Shown: one piece after another, positions 21,696 to 30,634 of the stretch | How positions within the stretch are numbered: the first letter of the stretch is position 1 | Layout of the letters: every line of letters begins with the position of its first letter | NCBI RefSeq assembly: GCF_014486675.1 | Contig: NZ_JACTAC010000024.1 | Coordinates: 1 to 41,250, forward strand | Direction of reading: 5' to 3' | Origin: Flavobacterium macrobrachii | GTDB taxonomy: Bacteria > Bacteroidota > Bacteroidia > Flavobacteriales > Flavobacteriaceae | DNA: 41,250 bases | Notes under the pieces: generated by a model | Seen by the model: the letters and a program-made list of their open reading frames with translations, nothing else | What the model was told of the DNA's origin: nothing | Databases searched by the model: none | Position numbers and translations under genes: made by a program

Positions 21696-22730
21696 TTAGT
21701 TTTTAGTAAAAGTCAAATAGTCGATACTTCCATCACCGCCACTAACGTGTTTTAATTTTATTACAGTTGTTGAAAACTCAATTATTCGCCAATCTTCTTC
21801 AATTTCATCAAGCACATTGCCGTTAAATTCCAATTCTAACTTGTTATAACCGCTATCAAGATATTGTTCCCAAGTTCCGTTTATAGTCGTTGCATTTTTT
21901 ACTGCTATTGATGTTCCATTACTTGCAAAAGTGAAATTATATCCAGCATAATCATCCGTTTCTATATCATCATCTTCTTGGAAATAAGAAATATACCAAG
22001 TTCCTGAAGTTAATACTTCTGAAAAATCAGGATTACTTCCACCACCAGAATTATCATCACAATCATCTATTGAATCTTCAATAAAATCTTCCAGCTGGGA
22101 ATTTGAATTGATTGTAATGGTTTGACCATTAGAATTTACTGCCGAAATTGGATAACTAATGGCAACAAAAGTGGCAGAAGACATGTTGGCTAAAAAATTA
22201 AAAAACATTGAGTTACTAGTTATCGTTACGGTATCTGCTATTTGATTATTACTATCATAAACATTGATTACAATAGGATAAACTAGTGCAATACAATCTA
22301 TTTCATCAAAACCATCATCGTCGCCACAATCGTCTAAAATATCATCTAATTGATCGGGAGTTTGAACTACAAGAGTTTGAAAATTTTGGAATTGGATTGT
22401 TATTGGATAAATGAAGTTTACAATATCATCATCGTTTGAAAATTCGTTAATTGCATCTTGCACTATTTGATAATCGGCTTGATTTGTTACCTCTATTTCT
22501 TGCGAATTGACAATAACCGTAACGGGAAGCACAACGCTGAAACAACTTGAGTTGTCTAATATATTATCGATAGACGTTGGGTTCTGAGAAGTTCTTGCTA
22601 ACAAACTAGCTATTGGCGATGTTTTTGCAAAACTTTGCGTGTTGTCTTGAATTATAGTTTCTTCTTCTTTTTGACAACTAGTCAATAAAAGAAAAACAAA
22701 ACCAAGCAATATGTAAAAAGATGTTTTCAT
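21696..22730 (-). CDS. Lipoprotein with four internal repeats
   Basis: A 344-residue lipoprotein (lipobox LLTSC, C19). After a short linker there are four repeats of about 35 residues, each a strand with a hydrophobic-P-(V/I)-(T/V/S) core (VVLPVTVIVN, FIYPITIQFQ, LVYPIVINVY, ISYPISAVNS) followed by an acidic helix (LDDILDDC, LEDFIEDS). An acidic/Gly linker leads to a 105-residue C-terminal domain closely like the protein at 21108. The start is 105 bp from the divergent ECF sigma gene, so a shared control region is likely. Function unknown. Confidence 0.78.
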   Translation of the reverse strand: MKTSFYILLGFVFLLLTSCQKEEETIIQDNTQSFAKTSPIASLLARTSQNPTSIDNILDNSSCFSVVLPVTVIVNSQEIEVTNQADYQIVQDAINEFSNDDDIVNFIYPITIQFQNFQTLVVQTPDQLDDILDDCGDDDGFDEIDCIALVYPIVINVYDSNNQIADTVTITSNSMFFNFLANMSSATFVAISYPISAVNSNGQTITINSNSQLEDFIEDSIDDCDDNSGGGSNPDFSEVLTSGTWYISYFQEDDDIETDDYAGYNFTFASNGTSIAVKNATTINGTWEQYLDSGYNKLELEFNGNVLDEIEEDWRIIEFSTTVIKLKHVSGGDGSIDYLTFTKN

Positions 22731-22772
22731 ACGATATAAATCCGTTTGATTTACTAGTTAAACAATTGATTT

Positions 22773-22780
22773 CAAAGTTA
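22773..22780 (-). promoter_or_regulatory. TAnnTTTG -7 element of repeat lipoprotein gene
   Basis: On the minus strand this reads TAACTTTG, a perfect -7 match about 43 bp before the start at 22730. It overlaps an 11-bp motif that recurs before fecR, and it lies within an imperfect inverted repeat (TTGATT...AAAGT / ACTTT...AATCAA, 22764-22794). Confidence 0.5.
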
Positions 22781-22788
22781 CCCTACTT
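22778..22788 (-). promoter_or_regulatory. AAGTAGGGTAA motif, copy 1
   Basis: On the minus strand this reads AAGTAGGGTAA, identical to 23352-23362 on the plus strand. It sits upstream of the repeat lipoprotein gene. The two copies point towards genes linked to the ECF sigma factor. Confidence 0.4.
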
Positions 22789-22835
22789 TAATCAAAAAAA
22801 ATAATTATTTTTACTTCAAGTTTATCACAAAAAAC

Positions 22836-23357
22836 ATGTCAAAAGACGAAATCACAGGTATTTGCAAAGAAAATATTTTTTCTTCTTTTTTTAAAAGTCA
22901 CGTTAAATCGCTCCGAAACTATTTGTATTATAAGTTTGGGAATGAAAACCAAGCCGAAGATATAACTCAAGAAGCTTTTATCAAGTTATGGCAAAACTGT
23001 GCCGATGTCCCTTTAGAAAAAGCAAAATCCTACCTATATACTATTGCCAACAATGCTTCTTTGAATGTAATTGCGCATCAAAAAGTAGTATTGAATTATG
23101 CCAAAACTTCTCCAAATAAAGAAAGTACCAACGAAAGTCCTGAATTTTTATTAGAAGAAGAACAATTCAAATCAAAATTATTACACGCAATAGAAAAACT
23201 GAACGAAAAACAGCGAGTTGCTTTTCTAATGAATCGTATCGATGGAAAAAAATATGCAGAGATTGCTAAAGAATTAGAAATTTCAGTAAAAGCAGTCGAA
23301 AAAAGAATCCACTTAGCTCTGATAGAACTTAGAAAAGAATTTGAAAATTTTAAGTAG
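22836..23357 (+). CDS. ECF RNA polymerase sigma factor (FecI-like)
   Basis: A 173-residue sigma70-family factor with region 2 (LRNYLYYKFGNENQAEDITQ, EAFIKLWQN, about 28-57) and region 4 (LNEKQRVAFLMNRIDGKKYA, EIAKELEISVKAVEKRIHLA, about 126-165), and no region 1 or 3. It directs RNA polymerase to a small set of promoters when freed from its anti-sigma factor. The next two genes encode a FecR-type anti-sigma factor and a TonB-dependent receptor with an N-terminal signalling domain, the standard cell-surface signalling set. Confidence 0.93.
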   Translation: MSKDEITGICKENIFSSFFKSHVKSLRNYLYYKFGNENQAEDITQEAFIKLWQNCADVPLEKAKSYLYTIANNASLNVIAHQKVVLNYAKTSPNKESTNESPEFLLEEEQFKSKLLHAIEKLNEKQRVAFLMNRIDGKKYAEIAKELEISVKAVEKRIHLALIELRKEFENFK

Positions 23358-23362
23358 GGTAA
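23352..23362 (+). promoter_or_regulatory. AAGTAGGGTAA motif, copy 2
   Basis: Overlaps the stop codon of the sigma gene and lies 41 bp before fecR. Fifteen bases downstream of both copies is a TTTWA sequence, which would fit a -35/-10 arrangement for an ECF sigma factor; this is inferred from two sites only. Confidence 0.4.
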
Positions 23363-23402
23363 AATTATTTTAATATGTTTTAGTATTGAAATGCATTAGA
23401 TT

Positions 23403-24305
23403 ATGGAAGAAAATTACAAATTATCAAAATGGCTAAACGATGAAATGACTGCTGAGGAATTGTCTGAATTTCAAGCAGACAAGGACTTTGCCATTTTTGA
23501 AAAGATAAAAAAATATTCCTCAGAGTTGGAAACTCCAGCTTTTGACGAACAAAAAATGCTTTCCAAAATTGTAACTTCAGCTAAAAAAGAAGTCAAAACT
23601 ATTTCTTTATACAAAAATTGGGCTTTGAGAATTGCCGCCGTTTTATTGATTGGAATGGGATTACTATTCACTTTTAGAAATGTTGCTTCCTATACTGAAT
23701 TTGCTGATTATGGTGTTCAAAATACATTTTCACTTCCAGATAATTCAGAGGTTGTCTTAAATTCTGGCTCAGAAATTCAATACAAAAAATGGAATTGGGA
23801 CAACAATAGAAGTTTAAACCTTGAAGGCGAAGCTTTTTTTAAAGTTGCCAAAGGAAAAAAGTTTGAAGTAAATACTCCACAAGGAAAAGTTACGGTTCTT
23901 GGAACTCAATTCAATGTAAAACAACGAGGAAATTACTTTGATGTAAGCTGTTATGAAGGAAAAGTAAAAGTAAATTTTGGCAATAATGAATTTATCTTAA
24001 CCAAAGGAATGAGCGTTGCTGTTCGAGATGGAAAAACAATTCCAATTCCACCTAAAAATACTCTGAAACCAGAATGGCTAGAGCAAGAAATGGTGTTCTA
24101 TCAAGAAAGTTTACCATCAATAGTGGCCGAATTTGAAAGACATTTTAATATAGAATTAGAATTAAATACTACTGGAAATGGACAATTATTCACAGGAACA
24201 ATTCCAGCAAAAAATAGTGACACAGCGCTCCAAATTTTGTGTACTACTTATCATTTGAAACCTACAAAAGTGACTAAAACCAAAATCATTTTAGAAAACA
24301 ATTAA
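23403..24305 (+). CDS. FecR family anti-sigma factor
   Basis: A 300-residue inner-membrane regulator. The cytoplasmic N-terminus (about 1-75) would bind the sigma factor. One membrane helix follows (WALRIAAVLLIGMGLLFTF, about 75-93), then the periplasmic FecR domain (about 105-200, FSLPDNSEVVLNSGS, LEGEAFFKVAKG, VTVLGTQFNV). The C-terminal DUF4974-type domain (about 225-300) contacts the receptor's signalling domain. Its TAA stop shares one base with the ATG of the receptor gene, implying coupled translation. Confidence 0.93.
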   Translation: MEENYKLSKWLNDEMTAEELSEFQADKDFAIFEKIKKYSSELETPAFDEQKMLSKIVTSAKKEVKTISLYKNWALRIAAVLLIGMGLLFTFRNVASYTEFADYGVQNTFSLPDNSEVVLNSGSEIQYKKWNWDNNRSLNLEGEAFFKVAKGKKFEVNTPQGKVTVLGTQFNVKQRGNYFDVSCYEGKVKVNFGNNEFILTKGMSVAVRDGKTIPIPPKNTLKPEWLEQEMVFYQESLPSIVAEFERHFNIELELNTTGNGQLFTGTIPAKNSDTALQILCTTYHLKPTKVTKTKIILENN

Positions 24306-26827
24306 TGTTTCAAAACAGAGCGGTTTTTCTATTTATTTTTTTATTCTTTTCAATTTTGAGTTTTGCTCAAAATGATAAGAATGCTATTCCTTTGAAAAAT
24401 ATATTAAACCTTATTACTACACAACACGATGTAAGATTTAGCTACATTGAAGATGAAGTTGTTGTTTATTCCATTGTATCTCCAAACAAAAAATGGTCGT
24501 TGGAACAAAAAATAAAATACCTTGAAAAACAAACTAATCTTCAATTTAAACTTATTGGCCAAAAATATTATTCTATCTACAATGACAAAAAATTAGACAA
24601 ACCACTTTGTGGCTTTTTGATTGATTATGATACCGGAAAACCGATTGAAAATGCATTATTATCTATAGAAGGAACAACAGACACAGCTTTTACTGATGCT
24701 GATGGTCATTTTAAATTGCCTAAAGTTTCTTCAAACAGTATTAAAATCGAGCATCCAAGCTATAATTCTATTACACTAAATCCAAAAGAATTATATGTTG
24801 TTGACTGTCCAAAATTAAAATTGCAATCAATAATTCAATCACTTGACGAAGTCATAACACAACGTTATATAGCAACTGGTATCATTAAAAAAAATGATGG
24901 AACCATTCAAATTAAACCGAAAAAATTTGGAATTCTACCTGGTTTAATCGAACCCGATATGTTACAAACCATGCAACAAGTTCCAGGAATTATTAGCGTT
25001 GATGAAACTATTTCTAATATTAATGTTCGTGGCGGAACGCATGACCAAAATTTATTCCTTTGGAACGGAATGAGGATTTTTCAAACTGGACATTTTTTTG
25101 GATTAATCTCAGCTTTTAATCCATCATTATCCCAAGAAATAACCATATCAAAAAACGGAAGTTCGGCTTTTTTTGGTGAAAGTGTTTCCAGTTTAGTAAC
25201 CATTTCATCGCGAAGTAACACTATTGAAGAAACCCATTCGAGCCTTAGTTCTAATTTAATTAGTGCCGAATTTTTTTCTAAAATTAAAGTTTCTGATAAA
25301 GCAAATGTAACTTTAGCTGGAAGACGTTCTTTGACGGACTTTTTCTCGTCGCCAACCTACAAAAACTACAGTAATCGAATTTTTCAAAACACAGTTATTA
25401 CCGATTTGAATGACAATCAAATTATCAACTACAATAACGATGTTGATTTTTATTTTTATGATGTAAGTCTTCAATATCAACAAAAAATTGGAACAAAAAA
25501 TGAACTTAACATTGATTTTTTAGTAATCGAAAATTCGTTAGATTTTAATCAAACAGTATCCAACTTAAGCGAAAACAGTAAACTTACTCAAGAAAATTTT
25601 GGAAGTACATTTCGATGGAAAACCAATTGGAACAAAAACAATTTTACCGAAATAACGGCTTACCTATCACAATATGATTTACAATCAAACAATAAATCAA
25701 TTGAAAATGACCAAATTTTATTGCAAAGAAATAAAGTTCTGGATTATAGTTTGAAAATTAAAAATTCCAACAAACTATCATCTAGTTTTACATTAAACTC
25801 AGGTTATCAATTTAACGAAACTGGTGTTACTAATTTTGATGATATTAATTTACCAATATTTTCAAGAACAATAACAAATGTCTTACTTACTCATGCTGGA
25901 ATTGTTGAAGGAATTTATGAACCTGAAAGTAAAAAAACTTTAATTAATGCTGGATTGCGAGTCAATTATTTTGACAAATTTAATGAGTTCGTTCTTGAAC
26001 CAAGATTACAATTCAACCAATCCCTAACTTCAAGTATTAGATTGGAAATTTTAGCCGAACAAAAAAGCCAAACTTTATCTCAAATTATTGATTTACAGCA
26101 AGATTTTCTTGGTGTTGAAAAAAGAAGATGGACTTTGGCTAACAACAGTACAATTCCTATTCAAAAAAGCAATCAATTTTCGATTGGGTTCAATTTTAAA
26201 AAGAACAATTGGTTGATTACACTTGATAATTTTTATAAAAAAATCACTGGAATTACAACAAGCAGTCAAGGATTTCAAAATCAATTTGAGTTAGAAAAAT
26301 CAGTTGGAAATTATCAAGTTTTTGGAACAGAATTTTTGATTCAAAAAACATTCAATCACTTTTATTCTTGGCTAAGTTATTCATTTAATGACAATAAATA
26401 TGATTTTGATCAATTAAACAATGCTGTTTTTCCAAATAATTTTGAAGTAACACATGCCATTTCTTGGGCAGGAATTTATGAATGGAAACAAGTAAAATTT
26501 GCTCTTGGAACCAAATGGCATACTGGTAGACCAATCACAACTCCAATTGCTTTTACAGTAACTGAAACCGAACCAAACATTTTATATAATTCTCCAAACA
26601 ATAGCAAACTTGAAGACTATTTTCAAGTAAATTTTTCTGCTTCAAAAAAATGGAATTTGAACGACACAATGAAACTAGAAACTGCAGTTTCTGTTCTCAA
26701 TTTATTGAATACTAAAAATAGTATTAATCGTTTTTACAGAGTAAATTCAGCTAATAATTCGGTGGAAAGTGTGGATACTTTTTCACTAGAAATGACACCT
26801 AATTTTAATATCAAATTGAATTTTTAG
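24305..26827 (+). CDS. TonB-dependent receptor with STN signalling domain
   Basis: An 840-residue outer-membrane receptor. A signal peptide (1-22, ...SILSFAQ) is followed by a secretin/TonB N-terminal (STN) domain (about 28-92) that talks to FecR, a carboxypeptidase-regulatory-like domain (about 98-170, GFLIDYDTGKPIENALLSIE), a plug (about 205-310, MQQVPGIISVDETISNINVR, NLFLWNGM) and a beta-barrel ending in FNIKLNF. It imports an unknown ligand with TonB energy and signals its presence to the sigma factor. No SusD-like partner gene is adjacent, so a metal chelate or small ligand is more likely than a glycan. Confidence 0.93.
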   Translation: MFQNRAVFLFIFLFFSILSFAQNDKNAIPLKNILNLITTQHDVRFSYIEDEVVVYSIVSPNKKWSLEQKIKYLEKQTNLQFKLIGQKYYSIYNDKKLDKPLCGFLIDYDTGKPIENALLSIEGTTDTAFTDADGHFKLPKVSSNSIKIEHPSYNSITLNPKELYVVDCPKLKLQSIIQSLDEVITQRYIATGIIKKNDGTIQIKPKKFGILPGLIEPDMLQTMQQVPGIISVDETISNINVRGGTHDQNLFLWNGMRIFQTGHFFGLISAFNPSLSQEITISKNGSSAFFGESVSSLVTISSRSNTIEETHSSLSSNLISAEFFSKIKVSDKANVTLAGRRSLTDFFSSPTYKNYSNRIFQNTVITDLNDNQIINYNNDVDFYFYDVSLQYQQKIGTKNELNIDFLVIENSLDFNQTVSNLSENSKLTQENFGSTFRWKTNWNKNNFTEITAYLSQYDLQSNNKSIENDQILLQRNKVLDYSLKIKNSNKLSSSFTLNSGYQFNETGVTNFDDINLPIFSRTITNVLLTHAGIVEGIYEPESKKTLINAGLRVNYFDKFNEFVLEPRLQFNQSLTSSIRLEILAEQKSQTLSQIIDLQQDFLGVEKRRWTLANNSTIPIQKSNQFSIGFNFKKNNWLITLDNFYKKITGITTSSQGFQNQFELEKSVGNYQVFGTEFLIQKTFNHFYSWLSYSFNDNKYDFDQLNNAVFPNNFEVTHAISWAGIYEWKQVKFALGTKWHTGRPITTPIAFTVTETEPNILYNSPNNSKLEDYFQVNFSASKKWNLNDTMKLETAVSVLNLLNTKNSINRFYRVNSANNSVESVDTFSLEMTPNFNIKLNF

Positions 26828-26830
26828 AAT

Positions 26831-26863
26831 AAAAAAAGGTCGAAAAAAAATTTCGACCTTTTT
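26831..26863. terminator. Bidirectional terminator after TonB receptor
   Basis: AAAAGGTCGAAA and TTTCGACCTTTT form a perfect stem with a short A-rich loop and A/T runs on both sides, serving this receptor and the convergent DoxX-like gene. Confidence 0.85.
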
Positions 26864-26875
26864 AGTGCAAACATT

Positions 26876-27337
26876 TTAACTCAACTTCAAAAGACTTTTA
26901 TCCGAGAGAATTCCTTTCCAATGTTTATATCCTTTAGCAATAATCAATAAGTTGATAATAAGCAAAAACGTCATTTGAATTAATTCACCAATTTCGTGTG
27001 GTTCCAAAAATAAATGGAATAGAAAAATATGAATTGTTACTGGCAAAGCCATAATTGCGCCAAGAAGCGAAAAACGTTGACTGATTAAAAGCAGACCAAC
27101 AAGCAATTCTACTATTCCTAAAAACTGCCAAAAATATCCAGTTTGTTTCATCCCAAAGATGTAATTTTTAATTTTTAAGATTTCAACACTTGGTGCAACT
27201 TCTTGTCCAGCTTTTACTTTTTCTACGATTTCTGTTGGGCTTGGTGACGGTTTTTCAAACTTTTTCATTCCGCCATAAATCATCATTCCGCCTAAAATTA
27301 AATTGAAGATGATAAATATTATTTTTAGTGATTTCAT
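26876..27337 (-). CDS. DoxX-like membrane protein
   Basis: A 153-residue integral membrane protein with four hydrophobic segments (about 5-23, 65-85, 90-110 and 120-140) and the DoxX-type pattern FWQFLGIVELLVGLLLISQR. DoxX-family proteins occur in oxidative-stress and respiratory contexts, with no defined reaction for this subgroup. It starts 7 bp after the HmuY-like gene and is the last gene of the putative haem-uptake operon. Confidence 0.82.
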   Translation of the reverse strand: MKSLKIIFIIFNLILGGMMIYGGMKKFEKPSPSPTEIVEKVKAGQEVAPSVEILKIKNYIFGMKQTGYFWQFLGIVELLVGLLLISQRFSLLGAIMALPVTIHIFLFHLFLEPHEIGELIQMTFLLIINLLIIAKGYKHWKGILSDKSLLKLS

Positions 27338-27344
27338 ATTTTTA

Positions 27345-28433
27345 TTAATTTAAAATTGCATATTCAACTACTGGATTTCCTCTTACTCCAGCATCATTTG
27401 TCATGGCTAAAAATCTAATTTTATAGTAATTTCCAACAACATCTTTTATTACATAAAAACGATCGGTTCTAACACTTGGCAAAGTTCCTGGTCCGCCGCC
27501 ATTTCTCCAGTTTGAACCAATAATTCTTTGGTCTGAAGCCGAAACTGTAAAGTTATTTTCTACAACATTTGCTATAGTGAAGTTCTCATAAGTTCCGCCA
27601 TCAGCAACTAAAACTTGATATACTTTTGTTCCACTTTTCATGTTAGATACAATAAAATCAGAATATCCATAAGTTACTTCGGTTCCAAAATTTACATAGT
27701 TTGTAAAAGTGGTAAAATTCAAATCCCATTTGTCTTTTTTTGGTTCAACTTGAACTGTTGTTCCAGTTGTTAAACTAAAAAATGTAAAATTGTAATCATC
27801 ATTTTTAGAAATGGTTTTCTCTTGGAAAATTGCTGATGCTAAATCGGCATATTGAATTTTATATCCATTACCATTTCGTAGAATTCTAACTTTTTTCCAT
27901 CCACGAGCATCACCATCAATACTAACAGAACCAACGGTTGGAGTAGTTGTTGAAACCGCAAAACCTAGGTTTACTAAATAGACTTTATTATCTGCATCAT
28001 TAGCCGAAATTTCAGCAATTGCAGTTCCAATTCCGTTACCGTTTCCAGCTAAAATTCCAGTTGGATTGTCACAATAACCATTACTTGAAGGATTTGTTCC
28101 TGCGCCAACTGCCACAGCATCATCTGAAACTTGTGTCAAAGTAATATCAGCCGTTTCTAGTTTTTTTACTGCCATTTTCAATGAACCATTGATTACAACT
28201 CTAAAATCGGAACCGGTTGAAAATCCAAAATCCCACGAAGCTCTGTTTACTGCTGTAAATTCTTCGGAACTTAAATCTAAATAGACTTGGTTGGGTTGAT
28301 TTGCTCCGCCAACACTTGGTTGAACTACTGCTCCAACTGATGGAATTTCAGTTGTTGGTCCATCGTCATCGCTTGAACAAGAAGCAAGTGTTGCTATTGC
28401 AACAGCTAAGGTTAAAAATTGTTTTTTACTCAT
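27345..28433 (-). CDS. HmuY-like haem-binding lipoprotein
   Basis: A 362-residue lipoprotein (lipobox LASC, C19, then SSDDD, which favours surface exposure). The body matches the HmuY family: QVYLDLSSEEFTAVNRASWD, FGFSTGSDFRVVINGSLKM, KWDLNFTTFTNYV, YSDFIVSNM and the C-terminal YYKIRFLAMTND. In Porphyromonas HmuY takes haem from host proteins and passes it to the receptor HmuR. Here a TonB receptor gene precedes it by 12 bp, giving the same pairing. The haem ligand residues cannot be assigned safely. Confidence 0.85.
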   Translation of the reverse strand: MSKKQFLTLAVAIATLASCSSDDDGPTTEIPSVGAVVQPSVGGANQPNQVYLDLSSEEFTAVNRASWDFGFSTGSDFRVVINGSLKMAVKKLETADITLTQVSDDAVAVGAGTNPSSNGYCDNPTGILAGNGNGIGTAIAEISANDADNKVYLVNLGFAVSTTTPTVGSVSIDGDARGWKKVRILRNGNGYKIQYADLASAIFQEKTISKNDDYNFTFFSLTTGTTVQVEPKKDKWDLNFTTFTNYVNFGTEVTYGYSDFIVSNMKSGTKVYQVLVADGGTYENFTIANVVENNFTVSASDQRIIGSNWRNGGGPGTLPSVRTDRFYVIKDVVGNYYKIRFLAMTNDAGVRGNPVVEYAILN

Positions 28434-28445
28434 GATATTTATATA

Positions 28446-30524
28446 TTAAAAATTAAGGTTATACGTTAGTTTAAAAAAGTAGGAACGACCATAAGCAAGC
28501 ATAATATTTGACGATGTTCCGTGTGCTGCGCCATCGTTTGCTCTAGTCTGATTAATATTGGTTATGTCCAAAATATTTCTTGCTCCGATGGTTGCTTCCA
28601 ATTGGTTTTTGAAAAATGATTTTCGGATGGAAGCATCAAGCCAGTTGCTAGCATCAATGGTTGAAATGATATATTCTGAGTTGCCTTCAACAAATTGTTG
28701 CGTTTTCCCGTTGTATTTATAGTAGGCAGAAAAAGTGGTTTGCCATTTTGGAACGAAATAAGAAATGTTACTGTTTATGTTAAATGAATACAGAAATTTT
28801 TCGTTGGAAGCAAAAATTTGATTTTCGATTTTTTGAGAAATTCCAACCAATGCCGCGCCAAAATTCAAGTTCCAATTGCCTTTTTTGAATTGGTTCATCG
28901 TCGAAAAATTCCACATTTTATATTTACTAATGTTGATGTATTGAAATTCTCTAATCAATGTGCTTGGATTAATTCGGATTAATGCCATATCGATTTTATC
29001 GTCAATATCAAGAAAGCTTCCTGCAAAACTTGTTGAAACTTTCAGTCCAGAAGTCAATGAAACTGATTTTTTAAGACTGATTTCATAAGAAGTACTGGTT
29101 TCGGGAATAAGGTTTTCGTTACCAATATAAAAATGACTATCATTTACAAAATAATAATAAAGTTCTTCAAATGTTGGTGTTCTGAATGAGTTTCCATACG
29201 AACCACGAAGCTCAAAATCATTTAAAAACAAATAGCGTAAACCAAGCGATGATGCGTGTTGATTTTTAAATTTTGATTGTGCCGAAAAACGAATTCCAGG
29301 ACGAATTGAAAGTTTTTCAGAAGCATTGATTTCAGAAGAAGCAAAGAAGTCATAATTTTCTAATGTTTCACGAACTGGTAATGAAAATCCTCTGCTGTGA
29401 ACCAATTCATATCCTAATTGTAAAGCCACTTTTTTATCAGAAAAAAAATTACTGATTGTTCCTGTAGAATAAAATGTTTCCATGGATTGATCTTTGATTT
29501 TTACATTATTTGCTTCATTTCGTGTAAACAAATAGTATCTAAAATCTTCAGTGCTTCGCTCTTGCTTTTGATGAGAAACCGAAACATTGTAGCTCAGTTT
29601 ATTGAAGATTTTCCCCGTAGAATTCAAGTTGTGAAAATATCGATTGTTCAAATAACGTTTGTCATCAGCATAACGATACGAACCTAATTCCGAATTAAAA
29701 CCCGATTGAACTGTACTGTTATAGAAATCAATATTTTCGTCTAAATATTCAAATTTGTAGAAAATTCGAAATTGATTTTTAGCAAATGCAACTAGTGCTG
29801 TTGTGTTTAATTGTTCTTTCGGAAGCCAACGATTACCCCGTAAACCATCGTTTTCAATATGGTTTTTTCCTTGTTTTCCATCTAAAAAACCTTGGAAATC
29901 ATTTCGATTTGCACTTATACTCGCAAACCAATTTTCGCTTATTGAATTTGAAACTTTTATTGCTTGAATATGTCTTCCTTTATCAAAAAATTCAAATTCC
30001 TCGCCAACAGTTTCTTCTTGGGCAGTTGCCGAAATATTCCATTTATCCTTGGAAGATTTTTTGGTAATAATATTCAAAATTCCGGTTACAGCATTGGCAC
30101 CATGAGTTACACCCATTGAACCTTCAACAATTTCAATTTGTTCAATATCATTTAGATTAATTTGAGACAAATCGGTATTATTTCCTAAACCAGCTTCGTT
30201 AACTAGCGGAACATTATCAACCATTATTTTGAAATATCGCGCATCAAGTCCAAATAATGAAACGGTAGATCGACCATCAACTCCGCTTGGTCTAACGGTA
30301 ATATTCAAATATTGATTTAAAACATCCGATAAATTATTGGCAGCTAAATTTTGAATATCCTTAGCGGTAATAACTCGAACATTGAACACTGATTTTTTTA
30401 TAGATTGAGGTTCAAACTGACCTGTAACCACAACTTCTTGGAGTTTATTTTCAGTAATTGTATCGTTTTGAGCATACCCAAAAGCTGTAATAAATATTAG
30501 AACTATGTGTTTTTTTATTTTCAT
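28446..30524 (-). CDS. TonB-dependent receptor, probable haem/iron type
   Basis: A 692-residue outer-membrane receptor with signal peptide MKIKKHIVLIFITAFGYAQ, a TonB-box-like stretch (KLQEVVVTGQF), a plug (about 45-160, NVRVITAKDIQNLAANNLSD, IEQIEIVEGSMGVTHGANAV) and a 22-strand-type barrel with a NPxxL-region-like SFRTPTFEELYYYFVND and ENLIPETSTSYEI, ending KLTYNLNF. It has no carboxypeptidase-like or STN domain, like siderophore and haem receptors. It is the first gene of a tight operon with HmuY-like and DoxX-like genes, so haem uptake is the most likely role. Confidence 0.88.
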   Translation of the reverse strand: MKIKKHIVLIFITAFGYAQNDTITENKLQEVVVTGQFEPQSIKKSVFNVRVITAKDIQNLAANNLSDVLNQYLNITVRPSGVDGRSTVSLFGLDARYFKIMVDNVPLVNEAGLGNNTDLSQINLNDIEQIEIVEGSMGVTHGANAVTGILNIITKKSSKDKWNISATAQEETVGEEFEFFDKGRHIQAIKVSNSISENWFASISANRNDFQGFLDGKQGKNHIENDGLRGNRWLPKEQLNTTALVAFAKNQFRIFYKFEYLDENIDFYNSTVQSGFNSELGSYRYADDKRYLNNRYFHNLNSTGKIFNKLSYNVSVSHQKQERSTEDFRYYLFTRNEANNVKIKDQSMETFYSTGTISNFFSDKKVALQLGYELVHSRGFSLPVRETLENYDFFASSEINASEKLSIRPGIRFSAQSKFKNQHASSLGLRYLFLNDFELRGSYGNSFRTPTFEELYYYFVNDSHFYIGNENLIPETSTSYEISLKKSVSLTSGLKVSTSFAGSFLDIDDKIDMALIRINPSTLIREFQYINISKYKMWNFSTMNQFKKGNWNLNFGAALVGISQKIENQIFASNEKFLYSFNINSNISYFVPKWQTTFSAYYKYNGKTQQFVEGNSEYIISTIDASNWLDASIRKSFFKNQLEATIGARNILDITNINQTRANDGAAHGTSSNIMLAYGRSYFFKLTYNLNF

Positions 30525-30526
30525 TA

Positions 30527-30543
30527 TTAAGATTGTTTCTAAA
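30527..30543. promoter_or_regulatory. Fur-like inverted repeat before TonB receptor
   Basis: TTAAGA-N5-TCTAAA lies just before the receptor start and is a near-palindrome of the TTAGA/TCTAA half-site type used by some iron regulators. The match is partial and iron control is inferred from gene content. Confidence 0.3.
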
Positions 30544-30553
30544 TAATTTTTGA

Positions 30554-30561
30554 CAAATATA
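30554..30561 (-). promoter_or_regulatory. TAnnTTTG -7 element of receptor operon
   Basis: The minus strand reads TATATTTG, a perfect -7 match about 30 bp before the start at 30524. Confidence 0.5.
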
Positions 30562-30594
30562 TATCTTATTTTTATTTATTCTAAATTAATTTAA

Positions 30595-30602
30595 TAAATT
30601 TG
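30595..30602 (+). promoter_or_regulatory. TAnnTTTG -7 element of DUF6607-like gene
   Basis: TAAATTTG is a perfect -7 match 33 bp before the start at 30635. An AT-rich near-palindrome centred on AAATTAATTT (30584-30593) overlaps the region just upstream and could be a common operator. Confidence 0.5.
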
Positions 30603-30634
30603 CAGCATAAATTTTAAACTAAATTCTTAATCAC

